The notes: generated from the letters alone by a model not told the origin. Shown: positions 17,435 to 26,692, counted from the first letter of the stretch. The stretch is DNA of 64,000 nt from an uncultured Bacteroidales bacterium (GCA_905234765.1 CAJOIF010000022.1:26389-90388), one strand, 5' to 3'. Program-made: numbers and translations.

Positions 17435-20400
17435 TTAGAAGTTAAAGCTTACGCCCAAACGGATTTGGCGAGGCGTTGAGTAGTTGTAACCACTGTTGAC
17501 AGCGATGCTATACATGGTAATGAAAGCCTCGGGGTCGAGCTGGCTGTAGATTTCACGCTGCCATTCGGGAGCCGACAGGTAACCGTCGTCATCAGCATTA
17601 CCAGTGGCAGAATACACGTTGGTGATGTTCTTTGAGTTGAGCAGGTTGAGGATCTGCAGGTAAACATTGACGAAAGCGTCATGTTTCTTCGAGCCTTCCT
17701 TCTTGCCACCCATGGTGAAGTTGATGTCTCTGTCGACGCGGAGGTCGAAGCGGAACGAAGCGGGCATTCTGGAACCATTGTAAGTACCTTGCAGCAGGCT
17801 GTTACCACCCTGGATGGGCGACAACACCTTACGGGCGGCCGTGTAAGGCGTACCCGAACCACCATTCACCGTCAGTGCGAAACCAGTGTTGGCAAGCAGC
17901 TGGATGGGAGCCTTTTCGGGGTTCTTGCGCTTGATAACGGGACCGTCATACTTCTTGCCGTTGGAGAAACGGTAGTCGAGGGTCAGGTTGAAACCATGAC
18001 GACGGTCGGTGTTGGAAGGATAGGTGGACCTCAGATTCGGCACACCGGCGGCGATAAGGGCCGAAGCGGTGGTAGCTGAAGCACCGGTCTTGTTATCGAA
18101 CTGCAGGGTGTAGCTGGCACGCACACGGGCGTTCTTCGTTCTACGCAAGTCGTAGCTGGCCGTCAAACCCTTAACAGTACCAAAGTCGAGGTTGCTGTAG
18201 GAGTTGTAGGGTTTCGGGTAAGCACCGTTAAAGCGGTACATCTGAATCATGTTACGGAGCTCACGATAGTAGGCCGTGATGGTCAACGAAGAAGTGTTGT
18301 TCAGTTTCTGCTTGAAACCGAGTTCGTAGTCAATGGTCTGCGAAGGCTTCAGGTCGGGGTTGTTGACCGTGCTGCCATAGGTGCTGAAGTTATAGTAAAT
18401 CAGCGGGTTGACGTACCAGTTACTGGTAGGACGCTGAGTCAGCACATCATAGTGGGCATAGAACAAAGCCTCGTCAGAAATCGGGAAGGAGAACGAGATA
18501 CGAGGCATCACGCTCCATGAAGGATCGTAGTCCTTGAAGGAGTTCTTGTCGACTCTCTGCTGGTCGGCATCCTTGATCCAAGGCGAAACACCAGTACCCT
18601 TGTCGAGAACGCTCGGGTCGGTGATTTCTCTACCTTCACCGTTATACCAAGTCAGACCGTTACGGTAACCGATGACTTCGGTCTTTTCACTGATCTTGTT
18701 GACATAAGGCACGTAGTCGTCGCCGATGTTGTCGGGGATGACGATTTCCGAATTGTCGTCAAGATGGATCTGGCCGCTTCTGATGTCGGCGACAGTGTAG
18801 TAGTCATACAGCACGAAGGGGTCTCTCAACACATCCTGGTTGGCGTCGAAACGGTCGACACGGACACCGATGTTGAAGATAAGATCCTTGAAAGCGAACT
18901 TGTCTTGGATGTAACCGGCCATGTAGATGGGCTGTTGGGCACCGATAGGACGGGTGAAGTTGCCGTTGTCATCGGTCTCGGTGAAGAAATCATCCAAGGA
19001 GGGACGTTCAAACAGGCCGTACTTGCGGTGACCGTCGTAGGTGTAACCGTAATAACTGACGTAGAAGTTACCGTCACGGGTCAACTCGTCGGCACTGAAC
19101 ATGCTCAGGTCAAGACCACCGTCAACATAGCCCCTACGCATCTTACCGTTTTCGTCATAATAAATGATGGAGTTGTCATCAAAGTCATAGCTGTCGATAA
19201 GAATCAGATCGGTTCCGGTTTCTGACAGGCCTATCGCCTTACGCAGGTTCTGGTCGAAAGTGAACTGCATATCGGGGTCATACATTCTCTTATACATAAT
19301 AGTGTCAACAAAACCGTCATGATCGAGGATATAGGCACTACTCATGTCAAGTTCTTGCAGGTGATAGTTGGTGAGGTCACGCATGAGCGTCCAGTAATCG
19401 GACGAATAACCCATATAGGCATTATTGCGCTGCTGATACTCGAAACCCAACTTGATTTCATGGCTGTTATCACCTCTACCGATGGTCATAGCACCATTGA
19501 TATTGACTGCAATCTGGTCTGATTCCGACTTGGCGTAAGAAGTTTGGATGGCACCCGGCACACGCCACATACCGTAAGCGGTACCAGGACCGTCACCATT
19601 GAGCAGACCGTTGTTCTTGGTGATGTTCGACATGTTGTTGTAATAACCGTCGGCACCATAAATTCCATACAAATCATAGTAGTTCTCAACATAGGTGGCG
19701 AGCAACGGGTTGTAGTCATAATTCATACGCTCGAAAGTGACGAGGGTGTCATACAAGTTATCAAGCACCCACACATTATTATAGCTATGGTATTCACCAT
19801 TGACCAACACTGAATCGATTGCTGCAGTCGAGAAGTGGAAGTTGGGAGCCTTGTAGGTGATGAACTTACCGATGTTGCCATAGGCAAACAAGTTGTCCCA
19901 CAGGTCAGGGTCGCCCGATTCACTCTTCACGTGGGTGTAGTCGGCCTGGATGCTGTAGTAGACGTTGGAAATCAGCGAAGTGCTCTCGGGATCGGAGGGG
20001 AAACGCTGTGAGAATCTCACATAACCACGATAGGTTCCCGACTTGCTGAGATAGTTCTTGTCCGTGTTGAAGAAGAAGTTGCTGCTTCCATTGCAGTAAA
20101 GACCACCGCCTCTGTAAACCGAACCACCGATGGTGAGGTTGGTGGTGGGGCCGGTGCGGATGTCAAACTTACCCGTGACATTGATGCTCTGGTTGGGAGT
20201 ATTGTGGAGGAAGCGAGTGTGATAAAGGTTATCCTCGTGGGTGAAGGAAGCCGTCACATTGGAACCGGTTCCGTTGGCACCGATCGTCAGAGGAGTCGTC
20301 TGAATGTGCTCCATCCAATCGTCGGTAGCGCGATAATAACCCACTGCGGAGAGCTCGCCATACTCGTTACGCACGATATCGGCTGCGAGGAAGAATCCCA

Positions 20401-21199
20401 GAAGGGCTTCCTGGTCATTCTTCTTGCTCTTCAAGAGGGGACCGTTCAAACTCAAGCCCAATCGTCCGTGACCATAGCCGTCGATGGAATACTCGGCTTC
20501 GGCGCCGCCACCCCAGGTACGGCTGGGGCCCTTGGTGGTCATGTTGATGATACCGCCGCTGGCGTCACCATATTGGGCGGGAGTACCGCCGAGGATGACG
20601 TCGACCTGGTCGATAGCACCTTGAGGCACACTTGAGTTACCGATGACCTTCACACCGTCGATGTAGTAAACGGCACCTTCACGTGAACCACGGATGGAGC
20701 CGACCTCACCGTCGCTGGAGAACACACCGCCCACGCTGGCTGCCACGCCTTCCGCAGAACGGTTCGGCAGCTTGGAGATTTCCTCGGCGGTGATGGACTC
20801 ACCGGAAGTCGTGTTGTCCTTCGAAATCAGCGGGATCTCGTAGTCGACAACGATAACGGCATCCAGGTTGATGGAACCACCAACCATCTTGATGTCGTAG
20901 TAGGTAATCTTGTTACCCGGGATAACGATGTTGTTCACCACAAATGAATTGTAGCCAACACAGCTTGCCTTCAGGGTGTAGGTTCCTGGAGGGATCGGGT
21001 TGATGTCGTAGTTACCGTCGAAGTCAGAGGATGCGCCACCCATCTGCGATCCGCCCTTTTCGATAATGACGTTTGCAAACGGTACAGTTTCTCCCGAATC
21101 GTCGGTAATCTTGCCTTTGAGTCTTCCTTGCGCTTGAGCCATGGTCATCGTGCAGGTGGCCAAAACTACTGCAAGAGTCATTAGTAAATTTTTAAACAT
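17435..21199 (-). CDS. TonB-dependent receptor with carboxypeptidase-like N-terminal domain
   Basis: This 1254-aa outer-membrane protein begins with a signal peptide (up to TMAQAQG) followed by a carboxypeptidase-regulatory-like domain (about 27-105; GKITDDSGETVPFANVIIEKGG... GTYTLKASCVGY). The TonB plug follows (about 120-235; SVGGVFSSDGEVGSIRGSREGAVYYIDG, then GGTPAQYGDASGGIINMTTKG). The rest is a 22-strand barrel, ending LGVSFNF. It imports an unknown ligand with energy from TonB-ExbBD. No SusD partner follows; instead the next genes are a T9SS-type protein and a PorV/PorQ barrel, so this is not a normal SusC/D glycan system. A consensus promoter and a duplicated 12-mer in the leader precede it. 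Confidence 0.93.
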   Translation of the reverse strand: MFKNLLMTLAVVLATCTMTMAQAQGRLKGKITDDSGETVPFANVIIEKGGSQMGGASSDFDGNYDINPIPPGTYTLKASCVGYNSFVVNNIVIPGNKITYYDIKMVGGSINLDAVIVVDYEIPLISKDNTTSGESITAEEISKLPNRSAEGVAASVGGVFSSDGEVGSIRGSREGAVYYIDGVKVIGNSSVPQGAIDQVDVILGGTPAQYGDASGGIINMTTKGPSRTWGGGAEAEYSIDGYGHGRLGLSLNGPLLKSKKNDQEALLGFFLAADIVRNEYGELSAVGYYRATDDWMEHIQTTPLTIGANGTGSNVTASFTHEDNLYHTRFLHNTPNQSINVTGKFDIRTGPTTNLTIGGSVYRGGGLYCNGSSNFFFNTDKNYLSKSGTYRGYVRFSQRFPSDPESTSLISNVYYSIQADYTHVKSESGDPDLWDNLFAYGNIGKFITYKAPNFHFSTAAIDSVLVNGEYHSYNNVWVLDNLYDTLVTFERMNYDYNPLLATYVENYYDLYGIYGADGYYNNMSNITKNNGLLNGDGPGTAYGMWRVPGAIQTSYAKSESDQIAVNINGAMTIGRGDNSHEIKLGFEYQQRNNAYMGYSSDYWTLMRDLTNYHLQELDMSSAYILDHDGFVDTIMYKRMYDPDMQFTFDQNLRKAIGLSETGTDLILIDSYDFDDNSIIYYDENGKMRRGYVDGGLDLSMFSADELTRDGNFYVSYYGYTYDGHRKYGLFERPSLDDFFTETDDNGNFTRPIGAQQPIYMAGYIQDKFAFKDLIFNIGVRVDRFDANQDVLRDPFVLYDYYTVADIRSGQIHLDDNSEIVIPDNIGDDYVPYVNKISEKTEVIGYRNGLTWYNGEGREITDPSVLDKGTGVSPWIKDADQQRVDKNSFKDYDPSWSVMPRISFSFPISDEALFYAHYDVLTQRPTSNWYVNPLIYYNFSTYGSTVNNPDLKPSQTIDYELGFKQKLNNTSSLTITAYYRELRNMIQMYRFNGAYPKPYNSYSNLDFGTVKGLTASYDLRRTKNARVRASYTLQFDNKTGASATTASALIAAGVPNLRSTYPSNTDRRHGFNLTLDYRFSNGKKYDGPVIKRKNPEKAPIQLLANTGFALTVNGGSGTPYTAARKVLSPIQGGNSLLQGTYNGSRMPASFRFDLRVDRDINFTMGGKKEGSKKHDAFVNVYLQILNLLNSKNITNVYSATGNADDDGYLSAPEWQREIYSQLDPEAFITMYSIAVNSGYNYSTPRQIRLGVSFNF

Positions 21200-21225
21200 A
21201 CCTTGTAATTTTATGTAATACTATA

Positions 21226-21249
21226 CTTCATTTAGTGCTTCATTTAGTG
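21226..21249. repeat. Tandem 12-mer in the TonB receptor leader
   Basis: CTTCATTTAGTG is repeated twice head to tail between the -7 box (21263-21270) and the receptor ATG (21199). It could be a regulator site in the 5' leader, or a slippage product. Confidence 0.5.
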
Positions 21250-21262
21250 CATTAAAAGTCGT

Positions 21263-21293
21263 CAAAATTACAACCTTCTTTGAAAGTACGCAA
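21263..21293 (-). promoter_or_regulatory. Consensus promoter of the TonB/T9SS/PorV operon
   Basis: On the minus strand TTG, 20 bp, then TAATTTTG: both elements and spacing match the Bacteroidota housekeeping promoter. The remaining stretch to 21478 is A/T-rich with no gene. Confidence 0.75.
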
Positions 21294-21478
21294 GAAAAAA
21301 AATCAATTTTGAATTATTTTTCTTCTAGAAATTATCGAAATTTATCTCAACAATTTGATATATAACAATTTATGAAAATGAGATTTTTTTCGGTTTTTTT
21401 GGATTTTTTTTGCCAACTGGAAGAAAAATGACGAAAAAATGAATTTTTTGCCTTGAATTGGAAGAAAATTACGATGAA

Positions 21479-21742
21479 TTAGGAGAAATATGGATTGCTC
21501 CGCTGACGACGACGCATTCTTTCGGCGTGGCGTTTGTCTTTTTTGATCATTTTCTTGGTCTTTTTGGCCTGATGCTTATAGTGAGCAGACTTGGCTTGCT
21601 TGAACTGTTTCTTCGATTGCTTTTCCGATTTCTCCATCTGGCGCTCGGCTTTCCTCATGGCACGCGAAGAACGGCTGGAGGCGCATGACGACCCAAGCAG
21701 CAGAACAGCCAAAAGCACCACTATTTGCACAATCCTTTTCAT
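21479..21742 (-). CDS. Small basic lipoprotein, unknown function
   Basis: This 87-aa lipoprotein starts at the ATG at 21742 (MKRIVQIVVLLAVLLLGSSC); the longer reading frame to 21835 adds 31 residues without signal character and crosses the divergent gene. Cys20 is the lipidation site. The mature part is strikingly rich in Lys, Arg, Gln and Ser, with blocks such as KSEKQSKKQFKQAKSAHYKHQAKKTKK, here quoted as positions 39-65, and probably forms a basic helix or coiled coil. A -7 box lies 19 bp upstream. Such basic lipoproteins may touch nucleic acid, peptidoglycan or LPS, but nothing shows which. Confidence 0.7.
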   Translation of the reverse strand: MKRIVQIVVLLAVLLLGSSCASSRSSRAMRKAERQMEKSEKQSKKQFKQAKSAHYKHQAKKTKKMIKKDKRHAERMRRRQRSNPYFS

Positions 21743-21760
21743 GACGAACAAATTCGACTG

Positions 21761-21768
21761 CAAATGTA
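21761..21768 (-). promoter_or_regulatory. -7 box TACATTTG for the basic lipoprotein
   Basis: It matches TAnnTTTG 19 bp upstream of the ATG at 21742; no -33 TTG at the expected distance. Confidence 0.5.
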
Positions 21769-21820
21769 ACAATTTTCCTTTGATAGCATACTTTTCTACG
21801 AAAAACTGCGTTAGACTCAC

Positions 21821-22315
21821 ATGATGAAAAACCACGTTTTACACCTATTAATATTAATAGCGACTCTGACGACCGTGTTTGGCTGCAAGAAAGGCACAGA
21901 AAACCCGAACAGGCCTTCAACACCTTTTTCGATTACCATCTACCCCAACACACTTCAATATCAGGAACTCAACACCGTCAGCGGCTGGATCTACCTCACC
22001 CCTGATGCCGAAAGCACCAGTCGCGGCATCATCGTATACCGCAAAAGTGAAAATGAGTTTCTCGCCTACGACCGTCTGCCCCCCAACGAACCCGATGCAT
22101 GCACCGACAGCCTAGGCAACACGACCCGCCTTGTGGTCGACTTTCCTTTTGTGGTCGACCATTGCAACAACGCATACTATAACATCCTAAACGGACAAAT
22201 TATCGTTGCCGAGCCCGATATGGTGCCCCTCTTCCCCACTACTGGTGCCATCGTGTATCCCCTCATTCAATACTACACGAAATACGACGGGCAAAAGTTG
22301 ATAATTTACAATTGA
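21821..22315 (+). CDS. Lipoprotein with degenerate Rieske-like domain
   Basis: This 164-aa lipoprotein has a signal ending TTVFGC. The mature sequence follows the strand order of small Bacteroidota Rieske lipoproteins: GWIYLTPDAES, RGIIVYRKSENEFLAYDRLPP, then a Cys (DACTDS), VDFPFVVDHCNNAYYNILNG and a final YYTKYDGQKLIIYN. In true Rieske proteins the two Cys stand in CxH and CxxH ligand pairs; here they read CTD and CNNA, so both His ligands are missing and an iron-sulphur cluster is unlikely. Two ATG codons (21821, 21824) are possible starts. It is divergent from the basic lipoprotein, with a shared intergenic region. The fold assignment is a pattern judgement, moderate in strength. Confidence 0.6.
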   Translation: MMKNHVLHLLILIATLTTVFGCKKGTENPNRPSTPFSITIYPNTLQYQELNTVSGWIYLTPDAESTSRGIIVYRKSENEFLAYDRLPPNEPDACTDSLGNTTRLVVDFPFVVDHCNNAYYNILNGQIIVAEPDMVPLFPTTGAIVYPLIQYYTKYDGQKLIIYN

Positions 22316-22360
22316 TTTTCAATATATTACATTTCAATTGTTGAAAAATGTTGAAAAAAT

Positions 22361-22394
22361 GGAGACGGAATTTCTTGCACGGTTTTCCGTCTCC
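22361..22394 (-). terminator. Probable terminator of the DAHP synthase gene
   Basis: A perfect 10-bp stem (GGAGACGGAA with TTCCGTCTCC) has a 14-nt loop; on the minus strand it is followed by ATTTTTTC. It lies 80 bp after the stop codon at 22475 and overlaps the -33 region of a plus-strand promoter. Confidence 0.6.
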
Positions 22395-22405
22395 TTCTAC
22401 TTTTG
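22375..22405 (+). promoter_or_regulatory. Consensus plus-strand promoter with no annotated gene
   Basis: TTG (22375-22377), 20 bp, then TACTTTTG (22398-22405) is an exact Bacteroidota promoter pattern. Nothing but the 3' end of a convergent gene lies downstream, which points to a short RNA. Confidence 0.65.
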
Positions 22406-22409
22406 CAGC

Positions 22410-22476
22410 GTAATCGTAATACTACCTTATTTTGTGCATACCATGACAAAGCCTGACTTTCACGTCCGGCTTTTTC
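22410..22476 (+). ncRNA. Candidate small RNA, about 67 nt
   Basis: A consensus promoter ends at 22405 and a plus-strand intrinsic terminator lies at 22448-22476 (AAAGCCTGAC with GTCCGGCTTT, one mismatch, then TTTTTC). A transcript between them would be about 67 nt and would touch the 3' end of the convergent DAHP synthase gene. A 24-codon ATG frame starts at 22443, but it runs past the terminator, so a non-coding RNA is more likely. No known family was recognised. Confidence 0.35.
22448..22476 (+). terminator. Plus-strand intrinsic terminator of candidate sRNA
   Basis: A 10-bp stem with one T/C mismatch and a 6-nt loop is followed by TTTTT on the plus strand only; the minus strand lacks a T-run after it. 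Confidence 0.6.
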
Positions 22477-23527
22477 AGTTTTCCATGATGCGTCCCTGCC
22501 GTTCAATGGAAGCCTGATGGATCGCTTCAAACACCTTATTAATTAATTCAGGCGACAAACCCATGTCCTGTCCTGTTGCCACATGGTCGGCGAGAATCTT
22601 CTTCCATCTATCCATCTGCACCACCGTGACATTGTTGTGTTTCTTGTACTCCCCAATCTGCGCACTGACTTCCATGCGACGCGCCAGCAGTTGCAGCAAT
22701 TCGCCGTCGATGTCGTCGATCTCACCACGAAGGCCGGCAAGGTCTTGTTCCACATTGCGCGACCGCTTCGAACGGAAAGTCAAATTCGCCAACATTGTCT
22801 TCAGTTCCTCAGGCGTGATCTGCTGCTTGGCATCGGTGAGAGCCTCAGCAGGATTAATGTGACTTTCTATCATTAATCCATCAGTGGCAAGGTCAAGGGC
22901 TTTTTGTGCCGTGGTTTGCAACAGCTCGCAGTTTCCACAGATGTGGCTGATATCGGTGATCAGTGGCACGTTCAGCTTTTGTGTGAGTTCAATCGGTATT
23001 TCCCACATCGGGAAGTTGCGGTAGGGTGTTTCCTTATAATATGAAAAGCCACGATGGATGGCAGCCAGCCGTTTCACGCCCGACTTTTGGAAACGCTCGA
23101 AGGCGCCCAGCCAGAGGTTCAAGTCGGGCGAGACGGGATTTTTGATGAACACGGGGATATCGACACCACGCAAGGCATCAGCGAGCAACTGCACCGAGAA
23201 CGGATTGACCACCGTGCGGGCACCTATCCATAAGGCATCGACCTCGTATTTCAGGGCCAACTCCACATGTTCGGGCGTAGCCACTTCGGTGGCGGTGGGT
23301 AATCCCGTTTCTTGCTTCGCTTCGCGAAGCCAGACGAGACCTTCCTCTCCCCTGCCCTCGAAGGCTTCGGGGCGGGTGCGTGGCTTCCAGATGCCGCCAC
23401 GCAGCATCTTCACCTCAGGGATTTTCACCAAGGCGCGAGCGGTGGCGATGATTTGTTCTTCGCTTTCGACGCTGCACGGGCCGGCGAGGATAAGGGGAAA
23501 TATGCGCTGTGTATATGTGTTCGCCAT
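22475..23527 (-). CDS. Bifunctional DAHP synthase / chorismate mutase
   Basis: This 350-aa enzyme joins two steps of aromatic amino acid synthesis: condensation of PEP with erythrose 4-phosphate (residues ~1-255) and chorismate to prephenate (the C-terminal ~90 residues). The first part has LILAGPCSVES, the Lys-Arg segment KMLRGGIWKPRTRP, GARTVVNP, and the metal-site region ITDISHICGN, typical of the class I beta DAHP synthases. The second part, AGLRGEIDDIDGELLQLLARRMEVSAQIGEYKK, is an AroQ-type chorismate mutase helix. The fusion allows prephenate-linked feedback control, as known for this family. I chose the ATG at 23527 because a -7 box (23536-23543) lies upstream of it and downstream of the longer frame's start at 23563; the leader would be very short. 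Confidence 0.93.
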   Translation of the reverse strand: MANTYTQRIFPLILAGPCSVESEEQIIATARALVKIPEVKMLRGGIWKPRTRPEAFEGRGEEGLVWLREAKQETGLPTATEVATPEHVELALKYEVDALWIGARTVVNPFSVQLLADALRGVDIPVFIKNPVSPDLNLWLGAFERFQKSGVKRLAAIHRGFSYYKETPYRNFPMWEIPIELTQKLNVPLITDISHICGNCELLQTTAQKALDLATDGLMIESHINPAEALTDAKQQITPEELKTMLANLTFRSKRSRNVEQDLAGLRGEIDDIDGELLQLLARRMEVSAQIGEYKKHNNVTVVQMDRWKKILADHVATGQDMGLSPELINKVFEAIHQASIERQGRIMEN

Positions 23528-23535
23528 AACGATGG

Positions 23536-23543
23536 CAAATGTA
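23536..23543 (-). promoter_or_regulatory. -7 box TACATTTG for DAHP synthase/chorismate mutase
   Basis: It lies 8 bp upstream of the chosen ATG, implying a near-leaderless mRNA; no -33 TTG is clear. Confidence 0.45.
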
Positions 23544-23628
23544 CGGCATTTTTTACGAACCATTGCATTTTTTTTCGTTACTTTGCAGTTTGATTACAAA
23601 CCAAGCAACAAATAAAAATCATCATACC

Positions 23629-25068
23629 GTGAAAAGAGTAGAAATCAAGCAAGCCTTGCAGATGCAAGCCTCTGACAATGAGATTACTGTAATGGGTTGG
23701 GTGCGCAACAAGCGCGGCAGCAAGAACGTGGCCTTCATCGCCCTCAACGACGGCTCCACCATCAACAACCTGCAATTGGTCATCGACCTGAACGTCATCC
23801 CCGAAGAGAATCTGGCGCTCATGCACGCCGGCGCGTCGCTGTGGGCCAAGGGCGTTTTGGTCGCTTCGATGGGTAGCGGCCAGGCCGTGGAGCTTTCCGT
23901 GAAGGAAATCGGATTATTCGGTCCTGCCAACCCCGACGAATACCCACTGCAACCCAAGAAGCACTCCTTGGAGTTCCTGCGCGACATCGCCCACCTGCGT
24001 TTCCGCACCAACACCTTCGGTGCCGTGATGCGTTTGCGCCACGCCATGGTGTTCGGCATCCATAAGTTCTTCACCGAGAGAGGCTTCTATAACATCCACA
24101 CGCCATTAATCACTGCCTCCGATGCCGAAGGTGCTGGCGAGATGTTCCAAGTGACCACCCTCGACCTCAACAACATCCCTCGCGACGAGCAAGGTAACAT
24201 CGACTACAAGCAGGACTTCTTCGGCAAGTCGACCAACCTTACCGTGTCGGGACAACTCGAAGGCGAATTGGCCGCCACGGCACTTGGAAAGATATACACC
24301 TTCGGCCCCACCTTCCGTGCCGAGAACTCCAACACCACGCGCCATTTAGCCGAGTTCTGGATGATTGAGCCCGAGATGGCCTTCTACGACATCAACGACA
24401 ACATGGACCTCGCTGAGGAGATGCTGAAATACCTCATCCAATATGCTTTGGACAACAACATGGATGACCTTCAGTTCCTCAGCAAGCGCCTCCAAGACGA
24501 AGAGAAGGGCAAGAAAGAGGAAGAGAAATCCATGGAACTCATCAGCAAACTGCACTTTGTGCTGGAACATGAGTTCGTCCGCTTGACCTACACCGAAGCC
24601 ATCGACATCCTGCGCAACTCCAACTACAACAAGAAGGGCAAATTCCAATATCCTGTTGATGGTTGGGGCGTCGACCTGCAGTCGGAGCACGAGCGTTACC
24701 TCGTCGAGAAACACTTCAAGAAACCCGTCATCCTGACCGACTATCCGAAAGAGATCAAGGCCTTCTACATGAAACAAAACGAAGACGGGAAGACCGTCCG
24801 CGCCATGGATGTGCTCTTCCCTGGCATCGGTGAGATCATTGGTGGCTCGGAACGCGAGACCGACATCAACAAGATCCTCGACCGCATGCATGAAGTCGGC
24901 ATCCCCGAGGCATCAATGGACTGGTACCTTGACAGCCGTCGCTTCGGCTCGGTGCCGCACTCTGGCTACGGCCTCGGCTTCGAGCGTCTGCTGCTCTTCC
25001 TCACTGGCATGACCAACATCCGTGATGTCATCCCGTTCCCACGTACTCCTAAGAACTGCTTGTATTAA
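23629..25068 (+). CDS. asnS: Asparaginyl-tRNA synthetase
   Basis: This 479-aa class IIb synthetase charges tRNA-Asn. The N-terminal OB-fold anticodon-binding domain opens with [21 protein letters not shown]. Class II motif 2 is [25 protein letters not shown] and motif 3 is [16 protein letters not shown], with conserved [17 protein letters not shown] at the end. The start is a GTG at 23629: it puts the usual ~22 residues before GWVR, and the reading frame upstream contains no good ATG. An imperfect -7 box (TTACTTTG) lies near 23580, divergent from DAHP synthase. It is followed by a palindromic repeat and then rpoN, possibly in one transcript. Confidence 0.96.
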   Translation: MKRVEIKQALQMQASDNEITVMGWVRNKRGSKNVAFIALNDGSTINNLQLVIDLNVIPEENLALMHAGASLWAKGVLVASMGSGQAVELSVKEIGLFGPANPDEYPLQPKKHSLEFLRDIAHLRFRTNTFGAVMRLRHAMVFGIHKFFTERGFYNIHTPLITASDAEGAGEMFQVTTLDLNNIPRDEQGNIDYKQDFFGKSTNLTVSGQLEGELAATALGKIYTFGPTFRAENSNTTRHLAEFWMIEPEMAFYDINDNMDLAEEMLKYLIQYALDNNMDDLQFLSKRLQDEEKGKKEEEKSMELISKLHFVLEHEFVRLTYTEAIDILRNSNYNKKGKFQYPVDGWGVDLQSEHERYLVEKHFKKPVILTDYPKEIKAFYMKQNEDGKTVRAMDVLFPGIGEIIGGSERETDINKILDRMHEVGIPEASMDWYLDSRRFGSVPHSGYGLGFERLLLFLTGMTNIRDVIPFPRTPKNCLY

Positions 25069-25078
25069 TACGCTTTGC

Positions 25079-25148
25079 GTCATTGCGAGGAGGCACGACG
25101 AAGCAATCCAGAAAATAAGATTGCCACGGCCAGCGGCCTCGCAATGAC
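25079..25148. repeat. Paired REP-like palindromic repeat (GTCATTGCGAGG family)
   Basis: Two inverted copies of a ~30-bp unit start GTCATTGCGAGG and run inward to GAAGCAATC or GGCAATC, joined by a short A-rich spacer. The same unit recurs at 28222, 42899, 43933 and 57672. It fills the asnS-rpoN gap. Confidence 0.8.
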
Positions 25149-25165
25149 ATAAAAAACAACCGAAC

Positions 25166-26662
25166 ATGCCAAACCAACGATTGACTCAAACCCAGCGACA
25201 AGAACTGAAATTGTCGCCGCAGCAGATCCAGCTGATGAAGCTGTTGCAACTGCCATTAATCGAACTCGAGCAGCGCATCAAGGAGGAAATGGAAATCAAC
25301 CCCGCCCTTGAAGACAGCCGTGAAAACGATTATGACGACAACGAGCCAACCGTTGACGACACCGACAACGGCGAAAACGACGACTACAATGACGACGAGG
25401 TCGACTTCAACAAAGACGACGAATTCGACATCAACGACTACCTGCCCGAGGAAGACCTCGACGACTACTCCTACAAGCTGCAAGCCCACAACTACAGCAG
25501 CGATGACGACCCTTACGAAGCACCTATCGTCAACGAGGAAACCTTCCAAGACTACCTGAACCAACAACTGGCCTACCACGATCTCACCGACAAGCAACTC
25601 CAAATCGGAGAATACATCATCGGCAACCTCGATGACAACGGATATCTCAGCCGTTCCATCCCCAACATCGTTGACGATATGCTGTTCACCATGAACGTGT
25701 CGACCACCGAAGAAGAAGTGGCGCAAGTACTGGCCATCGTGCAGCAGCTCGACCCACCCGGCATCGCCGCCCGCGACCTGCAAGAATGCTTATTCATCCA
25801 GTTGAAACGCCTTCAGGAAGAGAGCCCTTATGACAACTACGGTCTCCCCCTCACCATCATCAAAGACTGTTTCGAGGAATTCACCAAGAAACACTACGAC
25901 AGAATCGCCAAAAAACTGGAAGTCAGCAACCGTGAGCTGAAGCCCGCCCTCGATGCCATCCTGAAACTCAACCCCAAGCCCGCTGACGCATCGAGTACAG
26001 GCACGAAAAACATCCATTACATCACACCCGACTTCTTCATCTTCGTCAGAGACGGGAAAATCGAACTATCTCTTGACGGCCGCAACGCACCCGAATTGCA
26101 CATCAGCAAGCAGTATCTCAAGATGCTGGAAGAGTTTTCGGGCGACAAAGACAACCGCAGCAAACAGGAAGCCGTGCAGTTTGTGAAACAGAAAATCGAC
26201 TCCGCCAAGTGGTTCATCGATGCCATCAACCAGAGGCAAAACACGCTTTATATCACGATGAAAGCCATTGCCAACATTCAGGAAGAGTATTTCCTCACTG
26301 GCGACGAGACCAAGCTCAAGCCCATGATTCTGAAAGACGTGGCAGAAAAAGTCGGCTTGGACATCTCTACCATTTCGCGCGTGGCCAACAGCAAGTATGT
26401 ACAGACCCCCTATGGTACCTTCTTGCTGAAATTCTTCTTCAGCGAAGGCATCACCAACGAAGAAGGCGAGGAGGTGTCGACTCGTGAGATCAAGAAAATC
26501 CTGAAAGACGCGGTGGAAAACGAAGACAAAGCCAATCCCATGACCGACGAACAACTGATGCTTGTCCTCAAAGAAAAAGGTTACCCCATCGCCCGCCGCA
26601 CTGTGGCGAAATACAGGGAGCAACTGGGCATCCCCGTAGGGCGCATGAGAAAGAAAATATAA
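25166..26662 (+). CDS. rpoN: RNA polymerase sigma-54 factor
   Basis: Sigma-54 (498 aa) directs RNA polymerase to -24/-12 promoters that need an AAA+ activator. Region I (LTQTQRQELKLSPQQIQLMKLLQLPLIELEQRIKEE) is Gln- and Leu-rich as expected. Region II is very long and acidic (about residues 50-115, mostly Asp, Glu, Asn). The core-binding part follows, then the HTH DISTISRVANSKYVQTPYGTFLLKFFFSEG and the RpoN box ARRTVAKYRE at 476-485, both intact. It is followed 30 bp later by a sensor kinase. No sigma-54 activator is encoded in the window. Confidence 0.96.
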   Translation: MPNQRLTQTQRQELKLSPQQIQLMKLLQLPLIELEQRIKEEMEINPALEDSRENDYDDNEPTVDDTDNGENDDYNDDEVDFNKDDEFDINDYLPEEDLDDYSYKLQAHNYSSDDDPYEAPIVNEETFQDYLNQQLAYHDLTDKQLQIGEYIIGNLDDNGYLSRSIPNIVDDMLFTMNVSTTEEEVAQVLAIVQQLDPPGIAARDLQECLFIQLKRLQEESPYDNYGLPLTIIKDCFEEFTKKHYDRIAKKLEVSNRELKPALDAILKLNPKPADASSTGTKNIHYITPDFFIFVRDGKIELSLDGRNAPELHISKQYLKMLEEFSGDKDNRSKQEAVQFVKQKIDSAKWFIDAINQRQNTLYITMKAIANIQEEYFLTGDETKLKPMILKDVAEKVGLDISTISRVANSKYVQTPYGTFLLKFFFSEGITNEEGEEVSTREIKKILKDAVENEDKANPMTDEQLMLVLKEKGYPIARRTVAKYREQLGIPVGRMRKKI

Positions 26663-26692
26663 TATTTCAGCAACTCCTTCGTTTTTATCATT

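Noticed and set aside
23528..23563. Upstream start (ATG at 23563) for DAHP synthase/chorismate mutase
   Set aside because: The probable promoter's -7 box lies between this ATG and the next one, so 12 extra residues would not be transcribed.
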